From NCBI RefSeq assembly GCF_003627215.1, contig NZ_CP032677.1, forward strand, positions 1 through 64,000: a stretch of DNA of 64,000 bases, given 5' to 3'. The DNA is from Pseudomonas sp. Leaf58. GTDB lineage: Bacteria; Pseudomonadota; Gammaproteobacteria; Pseudomonadales; Pseudomonadaceae. Shown here piece after piece: positions 51,329 to 59,754 of this stretch. Position 1 is the stretch's first letter; each line of letters starts with the position of its first letter. The position numbers were made by a program, and so were the translations under genes. The notes under the pieces were generated by a model that worked only from the letters and a program-made list of their open reading frames with translations, did not search any database and was not told the origin of the DNA.

Positions 51329-51344
51329 CTGTATATGAATACAG
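51329..51344. promoter_or_regulatory. LexA (SOS) box
   Basis: CTGTATATGAATACAG matches the LexA consensus CTG-N10-CAG, and the flanks extend the dyad to 22 bp (ATA...TAT, 51327-51348). It is 15 bp before the radical SAM gene start, so LexA would block transcription until DNA damage. Confidence 0.9.
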
Positions 51345-51358
51345 TATCGGGGTAAGCC

Positions 51359-52417
51359 ATGATTCCTCCAGCACCGCAAAAGGGCCGTGGCACGGCGCAC
51401 AATCCGCACAACCGTTTTGCTCCGAGCCATTCAGTGGCGGAGGATGATGGCTGGTACCAGGAAGTGCCGCAAACCCATGGCACCGAGGTGCGGGTTGAGA
51501 CAGCCAAGTCGGTGATCAGCCGCAACACCTCCCCCGACCTGCCCTTTGATCGCTCCATCAACCCTTACCGTGGCTGCGAGCATGGTTGTATCTACTGTTA
51601 TGCCCGCCCTTCCCACGCCTACTGGGACCTATCCCCTGGCCTGGATTTCGAAACCAAGTTGATCGCCAAGACCAACGCCGCTGAGGTGCTGGCGCAGCAA
51701 TTGAGCAAACCCGGCTACGTGTGCGCGCCAATCAACCTGGGCTCCAACACCGACCCTTACCAGCCTATCGAGCGCGAGCAGTTGCTGACCCGGCGCCTGC
51801 TCGAAGTGCTGCTGCGCTTTCGTCACCCGGTGACCATCGTCACCAAGGGCTCACTGGTGTTGCGTGACCTTGATCTGCTGGCCGAGATGGCCCGCCAGCG
51901 TCTGGCGCGGGTGATGATCAGCCTGACCACGCTGGACGACGACCTGAAGCGGGTGCTGGAGCCGCGTGCAGCGTCACCCAAGGCTCGGTTGCGGGCGATC
52001 CGCGTGTTGCGCGCGGCGGGGGTGCCGGTCGGTGTGTTGTGTTCGCCGATGATTCCGATGATCAACGACAGTGAACTGGAGCGCCTGCTGGAGGCGGCCA
52101 AGGAAGCTGGCGCCCAAAGCGCGGCCTACATGATGTTGCGCTTGCCGCTGGAGGTGGCGCCGTTATTCGAGCAATGGCTGCAGGACCATTACCCGCAGCG
52201 GGCGGCACATGTATTGAGCCTGATCCGCCAGAGCCGCGGCGGTGAATTGTATGACAGCCGGTTTGGTGTACGCATGCGCGGTGAAGGCGTGTTCGCCGAG
52301 TTGCTGGCGCAGCGGTTTGCCAAGGCCATGAAGCGGTTGGATTTTGAAGGGCGGGAAGCACAGGCATTGGATTGCTCGGCGTTCTGCCCGCCAGGTGGGC
52401 AAATGGCGCTGTTCTGA
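51359..52417 (+). CDS. SOS-regulated radical SAM protein (PA0069 family, SplB-like)
   Basis: A 352-residue radical S-adenosylmethionine protein. The iron-sulfur cluster motif is C73-x3-C77-x2-C80 (CEHGCIYC), followed by YARPSHAYWD and the LGSNTDPYQPIE segment of the Rv2578c/spore-photoproduct-lyase-like family. A LexA box lies directly upstream. Its homologue PA0069 is reported in the P. aeruginosa SOS regulon. A DNA-repair role is plausible but unproven. Confidence 0.85.
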   Translation: MIPPAPQKGRGTAHNPHNRFAPSHSVAEDDGWYQEVPQTHGTEVRVETAKSVISRNTSPDLPFDRSINPYRGCEHGCIYCYARPSHAYWDLSPGLDFETKLIAKTNAAEVLAQQLSKPGYVCAPINLGSNTDPYQPIEREQLLTRRLLEVLLRFRHPVTIVTKGSLVLRDLDLLAEMARQRLARVMISLTTLDDDLKRVLEPRAASPKARLRAIRVLRAAGVPVGVLCSPMIPMINDSELERLLEAAKEAGAQSAAYMMLRLPLEVAPLFEQWLQDHYPQRAAHVLSLIRQSRGGELYDSRFGVRMRGEGVFAELLAQRFAKAMKRLDFEGREAQALDCSAFCPPGGQMALF

Positions 52418-52439
52418 TTATTCAGCGGTTACGCGGACC

Positions 52440-52525
52440 TTGTGGGAACGGGCGTGCCCGCCAACACCGGCGCAGCCGGTGCCATGTACCGAGTTGCCTC
52501 CTTCGCGGGCACCCCACTCCCACAA
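52440..52525. repeat. REP pair upstream of the carbonic anhydrase gene
   Basis: Arms TGTGGGAACGGGCGTGCCCGC and a near complement (GCGGGCACCCCACTCCCACA) enclose an inner palindrome CACCGG-CGCAG-CCGGTG (52465-52481). Confidence 0.75.
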
Positions 52526-52674
52526 ATTTTGCGTAGACATGGGCCTATTGCCAGCCCTCAATGCAACTAATCCAAGTGGACAATTACAGTAATGACTCTT
52601 GGCAATTGATGTTTTTTTGCTATTATCCAGTTCCCGCCTTTCTCATCTGGAACATGCGTTCTAGAGCCTTCGAA

Positions 52675-52690
52675 TTAAGTTTCAGTTAAG
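52675..52690 (+). promoter_or_regulatory. TTAAG-N6-TTAAG direct repeat, candidate BqsR/CarR-type box
   Basis: Two TTAAG words separated by exactly TTTCAG. The layout equals the BqsR (CarR) response-regulator box described in P. aeruginosa. It lies about 135 bp upstream of the carbonic anhydrase ATG. TAGCGT at 52701-52706 could be the -10 region of a promoter controlled from it. Confidence 0.5.
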
Positions 52691-52825
52691 TTTTCCCCGC
52701 TAGCGTAGGAAATCAGTCTTCACCGACTGTGATCTATGGCCCGTGCGCGTCATCTAAAACCCTGCATAGCCAGAATCTTTCATCGGTAAAATGGACTTAC
52801 CTTCACACCGTCAAGAGGATGAATC

Positions 52826-53545
52826 ATGCCCGTCAAGGACCCATCCAAGGTCGTTCCGCAGGTCCCCGCGGAGAGCGCCGATGCCGCCCTTAAGCACATC
52901 GTCGACGGCTTCCTGCGTTTTCACCATGACGTTTTCCCCGAGCAGCAAGAGCTGTTCAAGAAACTCGCCACCGCGCAAACCCCGCGCGCCATGTTCATCA
53001 CCTGTGCCGACTCGCGCATCGTCCCCGAGCTGATCACCCAAAGCTCGCCAGGCGACCTGTTCGTGACCCGTAACGTCGGTAACGTGGTACCCCCGTATGG
53101 CCAGATGAACGGCGGCGTTTCCAGTGCTATCGAGTACGCCGTACTGGCGCTGAAAGTGCACCACATCATCGTCTGCGGCCACTCCGACTGCGGCGCTATG
53201 CGTGCCGTACTCAACCCGCAATCGCTGACCAAGATGCCAACCGTTTCCGCCTGGTTGCGTCATGCCGAAGTGGCCCGCACAGTGGTCGAGAACAACTGCT
53301 CGTGCGGCAGCGAACACGAAACCATGCAGGTACTGACCAAGGAAAACGTCATCGCCCAGCTGCATCACCTGCGCACCCACCCGTCGGTGGCTTCGCGCCT
53401 GGCAGCGGGCGAGCTGTTCATCCATGGCTGGGTCTACGACATCGAGTCCAGCAAGATCGAAGCCTACGACGCCGCCAGCGATAGCTTCCTGCCCCTGGCT
53501 GCCGGCGAGCCGGTCCCCTGCGCTACTCCGAGAGGCCGCTACTAA
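52826..53545 (+). CDS. beta-class carbonic anhydrase
   Basis: Interconverts CO2 and bicarbonate with zinc. The 239-residue protein has the complete beta-class site: C60 and the Asp62/Arg64 dyad (TCADSRIVPEL), H119 and C122 (VCGHSDCGAMRA). AGAGGATGAATC precedes the ATG. It is followed by a SulP transporter, a pairing seen for bicarbonate uptake. Confidence 0.95.
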   Translation: MPVKDPSKVVPQVPAESADAALKHIVDGFLRFHHDVFPEQQELFKKLATAQTPRAMFITCADSRIVPELITQSSPGDLFVTRNVGNVVPPYGQMNGGVSSAIEYAVLALKVHHIIVCGHSDCGAMRAVLNPQSLTKMPTVSAWLRHAEVARTVVENNCSCGSEHETMQVLTKENVIAQLHHLRTHPSVASRLAAGELFIHGWVYDIESSKIEAYDAASDSFLPLAAGEPVPCATPRGRY

Positions 53546-53737
53546 GCGACCCATCCACCGCTAAAACCTTGATAGCCGGCTGCACCCCGTAGGGGTGTGG
53601 CGCGGCCTTCGGCTGCCTTGAATTCCCTGACTGACCTGCCGGCACAACCGCTGGCGGCCCGCGCCTGGGCGCTCGTCAGGGGCAAAACGTGCCCACGGCC
53701 AGGGGAATGGTTGTGTGACAGAGAAAGGAGAAACACG

Positions 53738-55270
53738 GTGAACATTACACAGTTAAAAGCGGCCCTGCCGCGTGAGTTGCTGGCGTCGGTGGTGGTCTTT
53801 CTGGTGGCTTTGCCGTTGTGCATGGGCATTGCGATTGCCTCGGGCATGCCGCCAGCCAAAGGCCTGATTACCGGCATTATCGGCGGCATTGTCGTGGGTT
53901 TCCTCGCCGGTTCACCGCTGCAGGTCAGTGGCCCGGCGGCTGGCTTGGCGGTGCTGGTATTCGAGCTGGTGCGCCAGCATGGCGTGGCCATGCTTGGGCC
54001 GATCCTGTTGCTGGCGGGCCTGTTGCAGTTACTGGCCGGGCGCCTGCGCTTGGGCTGCTGGTTTCGGGTAACCGCGCCGGCGGTGGTGTACGGCATGCTG
54101 GCAGGCATTGGCGTGTTGATCGTGCTGTCGCAGGTGCATGTGATGTTCGACACCGCGCCGCAACCGTCTGGCATGCAGAACCTGCTGGCGTTTCCTGCCA
54201 CCATCGCCGCCGCCCTGCCGCTGGAAGCTGCCGGTTCGGGCTGGCAGGCAGCTGCGCTGGGCCTGGGCACCATCGTTATCATGTGGGGCTGGGAGCGCCT
54301 GCGGCCGCAGCGGCTGCGCTTCGTCCCGGGTGCCCTACTGGGCGTGGCGGCCATGACGGCCATCAGTATGTGGCTGGCCTTGCCGGTGAACCGGGTGCAG
54401 GTGCCGGCAGATCTGTCTGAAGCCATCGACTGGATCCGCCCGAATGACCTGATGCAGCTGGCCGACCCAACCCTGCTGGTCGCCGCTTTCGCCTTGGCCT
54501 TCATCGCCAGTGCCGAAACCCTGTTGTCGGCTGCAGCGGTCGACCGCATGCACAGCGGCCAGCGTTCGGACTTCGACCGTGAACTGTCGGCGCAAGGCAT
54601 CGGCAACATGTTGTGTGGGGTGCTGGGTGCCTTGCCGATGACCGGGGTGATCGTGCGCAGCTCGGCCAATGTGCAAGCGGGTGCACAGACCCGGGCCTCG
54701 GCGATCTTCCATGGCCTGTGGCTGTTGGCCTTCGTGGTAGTACTAAGCAGCGTGCTGCAGCAGATTCCGGTGGCGAGTCTGGCTGGGGTGTTGGTGTTTA
54801 CCGGGGTCAAGCTGGTGGACTTCAAGGCGTTTCGTGGCCTGGGCCGCTATGGCCGCATGCCGATGTTCACTTACGCGGCGACGGCCTTGGCGATCATTTT
54901 CACCGACCTGCTGACCGGGGTGCTGCTGGGCTTTGCGCTGACCTTGCTGAAGTTGGCGTTCAAGGCGGCGCGGTTGAAGATCAACCTGATCAGCCTGCAG
55001 AAGGCTGGGCACATGGAGTTGCGCCTTAGTGGTGCGGCCACCTTCCTCAAGGTGCCGGCGCTTACCCAGGTGTTAAACACTGTGCCAGCGGGGACCACCC
55101 TGCATGTACCGCTGGGTAACCTGAGTTATATCGACCACTCGTGCCTGGAGCTGCTGGAGGACTGGAGCCGCAGCAATTCGGCCAATGGGTCGCGGTTGCT
55201 GATCGAGCAGTGGCGATTGAAGCGGCGGATCGAAGGGCGGCTGCGGACTACGGCGGGGGTTGGGGCCTAG
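53738..55270 (+). CDS. SulP-family transporter, probable bicarbonate carrier
   Basis: A 510-residue membrane protein with about 10-12 helices. The SulP N-terminal region (LLASVVVFLVALPLCMGIAIASGMPPAKGLITGIIGGIVVGFLAGSPLQVSGPAAGLAVLV) is clear, and the C-terminal STAS-like domain ends it. GTG 53738 has AAAGGAG 7 nt upstream. Its pairing with the beta-carbonic anhydrase suggests bicarbonate transport. It is distinct from the SulP at 30997. Confidence 0.85.
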   Translation: MNITQLKAALPRELLASVVVFLVALPLCMGIAIASGMPPAKGLITGIIGGIVVGFLAGSPLQVSGPAAGLAVLVFELVRQHGVAMLGPILLLAGLLQLLAGRLRLGCWFRVTAPAVVYGMLAGIGVLIVLSQVHVMFDTAPQPSGMQNLLAFPATIAAALPLEAAGSGWQAAALGLGTIVIMWGWERLRPQRLRFVPGALLGVAAMTAISMWLALPVNRVQVPADLSEAIDWIRPNDLMQLADPTLLVAAFALAFIASAETLLSAAAVDRMHSGQRSDFDRELSAQGIGNMLCGVLGALPMTGVIVRSSANVQAGAQTRASAIFHGLWLLAFVVVLSSVLQQIPVASLAGVLVFTGVKLVDFKAFRGLGRYGRMPMFTYAATALAIIFTDLLTGVLLGFALTLLKLAFKAARLKINLISLQKAGHMELRLSGAATFLKVPALTQVLNTVPAGTTLHVPLGNLSYIDHSCLELLEDWSRSNSANGSRLLIEQWRLKRRIEGRLRTTAGVGA

Positions 55271-55295
55271 GCCGAGCCGTTGTTGGCTGAACCGC

Positions 55296-55380
55296 CCTCT
55301 TCGCGGGCAAGCCCGCTCCTACACAGGTGCCGTATTGACGCGAAACTGTGTAGGTGCGGGCTTGCCCGCGAAGAGGCCGG
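55296..55380. repeat. REP pair between sulP and the gene at 55391
   Basis: Inverted units CTCTTCGCGGGCAAGCCCGC...CTACACAG and the near complement surround a short centre, between convergent genes. Confidence 0.9.
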
Positions 55381-55390
55381 AACAGGAATA

Positions 55391-56032
55391 TCAGGCGGGT
55401 TGACCCAGCTCGACGCCCAGCTGGCGCGACAGGCACGGCCAGCGCTTCCAGGCTGCACCGGTTTCCGGGCTGCTCAGCTTCTCGCGGTAGACCTCTACCG
55501 ACTCCACCGCAAAGCTTTCGTCATTGAGCATTTCATCAACCGAGTGATGCACCACCTCATCCAGCTGGTTGGCAAAGCTCTCGCCAATCAATTGGTGGGC
55601 AATCAGGTTGGCCACCGTGGTGTCGACCGGAATCAGCGGCTGCTGGAAGTGACGGATGTATAGATCGTTCACTTCCTCTACCAGGCGGTGAGCCAGGTAG
55701 GCCTCATCCAGCAGGCAGTCCAGGCCCACATGTCCTTGCATCACGCTGGGTGGCTGCAGGAAGTAAGCCTCGGCAATTTTCAGTACAGGTGTGATCTGTG
55801 ATTCGATCCCGGCCTCGCGGGCGACCTCGTGTGCGGCCTCCAGCAGTTCCGGAACCTGGTCGATGTAGGCGCTGACGAAGCGCGCCAAAGTACCCTGGGC
55901 GTCCTGCTCAGGCAGTTGAATCGAGGGGTGCAGGTGGGGCAGTTGCAGCTCGAGACGCGCTTTCAATTGGCCGGTCTGGCCTTCGTGTTGATGGGCTTGG
56001 CTTACCTGCTCGCGTACAGCAGCGATGTTCAT
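55391..56032 (-). CDS. conserved hypothetical protein divergent from the cox operon
   Basis: A 213-residue soluble, acidic and largely helical protein without a signal peptide or membrane segment. Start ATG 56032 has TGGAG 6 nt upstream; the upstream ATG at 56059 is less likely. I recognise it only as a conserved Pseudomonas protein beside coxB (PA0104 position in P. aeruginosa). No catalytic motif was seen. Confidence 0.7.
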   Translation of the reverse strand: MNIAAVREQVSQAHQHEGQTGQLKARLELQLPHLHPSIQLPEQDAQGTLARFVSAYIDQVPELLEAAHEVAREAGIESQITPVLKIAEAYFLQPPSVMQGHVGLDCLLDEAYLAHRLVEEVNDLYIRHFQQPLIPVDTTVANLIAHQLIGESFANQLDEVVHHSVDEMLNDESFAVESVEVYREKLSSPETGAAWKRWPCLSRQLGVELGQPA

Positions 56033-56254
56033 GACAACTCCAGGGACATTACGTTTCAAACGGAAGACACTAAATTAGCTCGGTATACAGAATACCTAAG
56101 ACGCATTTGTTATAAGTCGCGCAAACGTGTGCATCCTTAGGCATATCCACATGCCATTATTGCGCCATACCCTATCAAGCGCGCGGCTTTCGGCGCATTA
56201 AGCCATTTCATGAAGTTCATTTCACGGGCTTCATTGCGTGCCGTTGGTCGCTGT

Positions 56255-56261
56255 CTATACT
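56255..56261 (+). promoter_or_regulatory. RpoS-type -10 element of the cox operon
   Basis: CTATACT is the exact consensus -10 for sigma-S promoters, with the characteristic C at -13. It agrees with the known stationary-phase/starvation expression of the aa3 oxidase in Pseudomonas. Confidence 0.55.
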
Positions 56262-56374
56262 CCCGGTGAACGTGATTCGTTGATGAGGCCCAACTGCTTT
56301 TGCAGGGGCTCGGTCGTCGAAGCCTGGCAGTCTTGACCGCCGTTCCCTCTTGCCGCAGGCCACGCCTCCGGGAT

Positions 56375-56382
56375 AACAAGAA
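56375..56382 (+). promoter_or_regulatory. A-rich Hfq/Crc-like motif before coxB
   Basis: AACAAGAA, a perfect catabolite activity motif, lies 18 nt before the coxB ATG, next to the AGAAGGGG ribosome binding site. Confidence 0.4.
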
Positions 56383-56400
56383 CGAGAAGGGGAACCCGCA

Positions 56401-57528
56401 ATGATGCGACATCCACATGTCTGGATGGGCCTCCTGTTGTGGTCGGTTTTTGGTCAGGCCAACGCCGCCTGGACCGTGAACATGCACCCGGGGGCGACGG
56501 AAGTCTCCAACGCCGTCTTCGACCTGCACATGACCATATTCTGGATCTGCGTGATCATTGGCATCGTGGTGTTTGGCGCGATGTTCTGGTCCATGGTCAT
56601 CCACCGCCGTTCCACTGGCCAGCAGGCGGCGCATTTCCACGAGCATACCTGGGTAGAAATCCTCTGGACCGTGGTCCCTTTCCTGATCCTGGTGGTCATG
56701 GCCATCCCGGCCACCAAGACCCTGATCGATATCTACGACGCCAGCGAGTCGGACATCGATATCCAGGTCACCGGCTACCAATGGAAGTGGCACTACAAAT
56801 ACCTGGGCCAGGATGTGGAGTTCTTCAGCAACCTGGCCACCCCCGCCGAGCAGATCCACAACAAGGCCCCCAAGGACGAGCACTATCTGCTCGAAGTCGA
56901 CCAGCCGCTGGTGCTGCCGGTGGGCGCCAAGGTGCGTTTTCTGGTGACCGCCGCCGACGTCATCCACTCCTGGTGGGTGCCGGCCTTCGCGGTCAAGCGC
57001 GATGCCATACCGGGCTTTGTCAACGAAGCTTGGACCCGTATCGAGAAGCCCGGCATCTACCGTGGCCAGTGCACCGAGCTGTGCGGCAAGGACCACGGCT
57101 TCATGCCGGTGGTAGTCGAGGTCAAGTCCAAGGCCGACTACGACACCTGGCTGGGCGAGCGCAAGGCTGAAGCGGCCAAGCTCAAGGAACTGACCAGCAA
57201 AGAATGGACCCTGGAAGAACTGGTGGCGCGCGGCGACAAGGTCTACCACACCACTTGCGTAGCCTGTCACCAGGCTGAAGGCCAGGGCCTGCCGCCGATG
57301 TTCCCGGCGCTCAAGGGCTCGAAGATCGCCACCGGGCCGAAGGAAGCCCACCTGGGTATCGTTTTCCACGGCAAGCCCGGCACCGCCATGGCGGCGTTCG
57401 GCAAGCAGCTCTCGGAGGTCGACATCGCCGCCGTGGTCACCTACGAGCGCAACGCCTGGGGGAACAACAAGGGCGACATGGTCACGCCGAAGGACGTGCT
57501 GGCGCTGAAGCAGGCAGAAGCGCAATGA
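56401..57528 (+). CDS. coxB: cytochrome c oxidase subunit II with fused cytochrome c domain
   Basis: Receives electrons from cytochrome c. The 375-residue protein has an N-terminal signal-like helix, two membrane helices (about 40-110), and a periplasmic cupredoxin domain with the binuclear CuA motif CTELCGKDHGFM near 226-237. A C-terminal cytochrome c domain has haem motif C286-VAC-H290 and Met near 300, as in caa3-type subunits. First gene of the cox operon. Confidence 0.97.
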   Translation: MMRHPHVWMGLLLWSVFGQANAAWTVNMHPGATEVSNAVFDLHMTIFWICVIIGIVVFGAMFWSMVIHRRSTGQQAAHFHEHTWVEILWTVVPFLILVVMAIPATKTLIDIYDASESDIDIQVTGYQWKWHYKYLGQDVEFFSNLATPAEQIHNKAPKDEHYLLEVDQPLVLPVGAKVRFLVTAADVIHSWWVPAFAVKRDAIPGFVNEAWTRIEKPGIYRGQCTELCGKDHGFMPVVVEVKSKADYDTWLGERKAEAAKLKELTSKEWTLEELVARGDKVYHTTCVACHQAEGQGLPPMFPALKGSKIATGPKEAHLGIVFHGKPGTAMAAFGKQLSEVDIAAVVTYERNAWGNNKGDMVTPKDVLALKQAEAQ

Positions 57529-57571
57529 ACCGGGTAACTCGCGGCAATCAGTGGATTGCAGGAGACAGGAC

Positions 57572-59161
57572 ATGAGTGCAGTGATCGACGACCACGCCCA
57601 CGGCCACGACCATGCGCACGGCCCGGCCAAGGGCCTGATGCGCTGGGTGCTGACCACTAACCACAAGGACATCGGCACGATGTACCTATGGTTCAGCTTC
57701 ATCATGTTCCTGCTTGGTGGCTCGTTCGCCATGGTGATCCGCGCCGAGCTGTTTCAGCCTGGCCTGCAGATCGTCGAGCCGGCGTTCTTCAACCAGATGA
57801 CCACCATGCACGGCCTGATCATGGTGTTCGGTGCGGTGATGCCGGCCTTCGTCGGCCTGGCCAACTGGATGATCCCGTTGATGATCGGTGCGCCCGACAT
57901 GGCCCTGCCGCGCATGAACAACTTCAGCTTCTGGCTGCTGCCAGCGGCATTCTTGCTGCTGGTTTCGACCCTGTTCAGCCCGGGTGGCGGGCCCAACTTC
58001 GGCTGGACTTTCTATGCACCGCTGTCCACCACCTATGCGCCGGCCAGCGTGACCTTCTTCATTTTCGCCATCCACCTGATGGGCATCAGCTCGATCATGG
58101 GCGCGATCAACGTGATCGCCACCATCCTCAACCTGCGCGCCCCAGGCATGACCTTGATGAAGATGCCGCTGTTCGTCTGGACCTGGCTGATTACCGCGTT
58201 CCTGTTGATTGCGGTGATGCCGGTGCTGGCCGGGGTGGTGACCATGATGTTGATGGACATCCATTTCGGCACCAGCTTCTTCAGTGCCGCTGGCGGCGGT
58301 GACCCGGTGTTGTTCCAGCACGTGTTCTGGTTCTTCGGCCACCCCGAGGTGTACATCATGATCCTGCCGGCCTTCGGCGCCGTCAGCTCGATCATTCCGG
58401 CGTTTTCGCGTAAACCGCTGTTCGGCTACACCTCCATGGTGTACGCCACCGGCGCCATTGCCTTTCTGTCGTTCATCGTCTGGGCCCACCACATGTTCGT
58501 GGTCGGCATACCGGTGGTTGGCGAGCTGTTCTTCATGTACGCCACCATGCTGATCGCCGTACCCACCGGGGTGAAGGTGTTCAACTGGGTCAGCACCATG
58601 TGGGAAGGCTCGCTTACCTTCGAGACGCCGATGTTGTTTGCCATTGCCTTCGTCATCCTGTTCACCATCGGCGGCTTCAGCGGGCTGATGTTGGCTATCG
58701 CCCCGGCAGACTTCCAGTACCACGACACCTACTTCGTGGTGGCGCACTTCCACTATGTGCTGGTGCCTGGGGCAATCTTCGGCATCTTCGCCTCGGCCTA
58801 CTACTGGCTGCCGAAATGGACCGGCCACATGTACGACGAAACCCTCGGCAAACTGCACTTCTGGCTGTCGTTCATTGGCATGAACCTGGCCTTCTTCCCC
58901 ATGCATTTCGTGGGGTTGGCCGGCATGCCAAGGCGAATCCCTGACTACAACCTGCAGTTCGCCGACTTCAACATGGTGTCGTCGATCGGCGCGTTCATGT
59001 TCGGCGCCACGCAGATCTTCTTCCTGTTCATTGTCATCCGGTGCATCCGCGGCGGCGCACCTGCACCAGCCAAACCGTGGGACGGTGCCGAGGGCCTGGA
59101 GTGGTCGATCCCCTCGCCTGCGCCCTACCACACCTTCCAGACGCCACCGGAAGTGAAATAG
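57572..59161 (+). CDS. coxA: cytochrome c oxidase subunit I
   Basis: The catalytic subunit with haem a and the haem a3-CuB site. The 529-residue protein has 12 predicted membrane helices. Motifs include TTMHGLIMVFG (haem a His), FWFFGHPEVYIMILPAFG (CuB His and the His-Tyr cross-link) and WAHHMFVVGIP (CuB His pair). ATG 57572 was chosen, 43 bp after coxB; the Gly/His-rich N-terminal tail (HAHGHDHAHG) is notable. Confidence 0.97.
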   Translation: MSAVIDDHAHGHDHAHGPAKGLMRWVLTTNHKDIGTMYLWFSFIMFLLGGSFAMVIRAELFQPGLQIVEPAFFNQMTTMHGLIMVFGAVMPAFVGLANWMIPLMIGAPDMALPRMNNFSFWLLPAAFLLLVSTLFSPGGGPNFGWTFYAPLSTTYAPASVTFFIFAIHLMGISSIMGAINVIATILNLRAPGMTLMKMPLFVWTWLITAFLLIAVMPVLAGVVTMMLMDIHFGTSFFSAAGGGDPVLFQHVFWFFGHPEVYIMILPAFGAVSSIIPAFSRKPLFGYTSMVYATGAIAFLSFIVWAHHMFVVGIPVVGELFFMYATMLIAVPTGVKVFNWVSTMWEGSLTFETPMLFAIAFVILFTIGGFSGLMLAIAPADFQYHDTYFVVAHFHYVLVPGAIFGIFASAYYWLPKWTGHMYDETLGKLHFWLSFIGMNLAFFPMHFVGLAGMPRRIPDYNLQFADFNMVSSIGAFMFGATQIFFLFIVIRCIRGGAPAPAKPWDGAEGLEWSIPSPAPYHTFQTPPEVK

Positions 59162-59171
59162 GAACGCTGCC

Positions 59172-59738
59172 ATGACCGGCCTGACGCTGAAACGCCTGGT
59201 ACTGCGCCTGCTGATGCTGACGGTGGTGATGTTCGCCTTCGGCTTTGCCCTGGTGCCGATCTACGACGTGATGTGCAAGGCCTTTGGCATCAACGGCAAG
59301 ACTGGCGTGCAATACGAAGGCAGCCAGGTCAGTGACCCGACGCGGTCGGTGCGTGTGCAATTCATGTCGACCAATGCCAGCGACATGGTCTGGGACTTCT
59401 ATTCCACGGCCGACCAGCTGGAGGTCAACCCGGGGGCGGTCAACCAGATGATCTTCATCGCCCATAACCCCACCGATCGGCCGATGAGTGCGCAAGCCAT
59501 CCCTAGCATCACCCCGGCCGAGGCCGCGGCGTACTTCCACAAGACCGAGTGCTTCTGCTTTACCCAGCAGGTGCTGCAGCCTGGCGAACGCATCGAGATG
59601 CCGGTGCGCTTCATCGTCGACCGCGACCTGCCGGCCAGCGTGAAGCACCTGACACTGGCCTACACCTTGTTCGACATCACCGCTCGCCACCCGCCCGTCG
59701 CGCATGTCGCGGCCCAGGACGTCCAGGGCGCCCGTTAA
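59172..59738 (+). CDS. ctaG: cytochrome c oxidase assembly protein CtaG (Cox11)
   Basis: A periplasmic copper chaperone that delivers CuB to subunit I. The 188-residue protein has one N-terminal membrane anchor (about 8-28) and a beta-rich domain with the Cox11 copper motif KTECFCFTQQ (Cys-x-Cys). It starts 10 bp after coxA. Confidence 0.95.
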   Translation: MTGLTLKRLVLRLLMLTVVMFAFGFALVPIYDVMCKAFGINGKTGVQYEGSQVSDPTRSVRVQFMSTNASDMVWDFYSTADQLEVNPGAVNQMIFIAHNPTDRPMSAQAIPSITPAEAAAYFHKTECFCFTQQVLQPGERIEMPVRFIVDRDLPASVKHLTLAYTLFDITARHPPVAHVAAQDVQGAR

Positions 59739-59754
59739 GGGAAGGAGAACAGCA

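Larger units (their letters stand above)
52418..52825. other. 408-bp intergenic region with REP and promoter
   Basis: This gene-free stretch holds a REP pair (52440-52525). After it comes an AT-rich part with the direct repeat TTAAG-N6-TTAAG (52675-52690), then the untranslated leader of the carbonic anhydrase gene. No ORF or RNA gene was recognised. Confidence 0.6.
56033..56400. other. cox operon upstream region (368 bp)
   Basis: Gene-free divergent region. It contains a stationary-phase-type -10 (CTATACT, 56255-56261), then a leader of about 130 nt ending with an A-rich AACAAGAA motif (56375-56382) shortly before the coxB ATG. No RNA gene was recognised. Confidence 0.6.

Noticed and set aside
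52598..52625. Sigma-54-like TTGGCA...TTGC in front of the carbonic anhydrase gene
   Set aside because: GG and GC are 16 bases apart rather than 10, so it cannot be a -24/-12 promoter.
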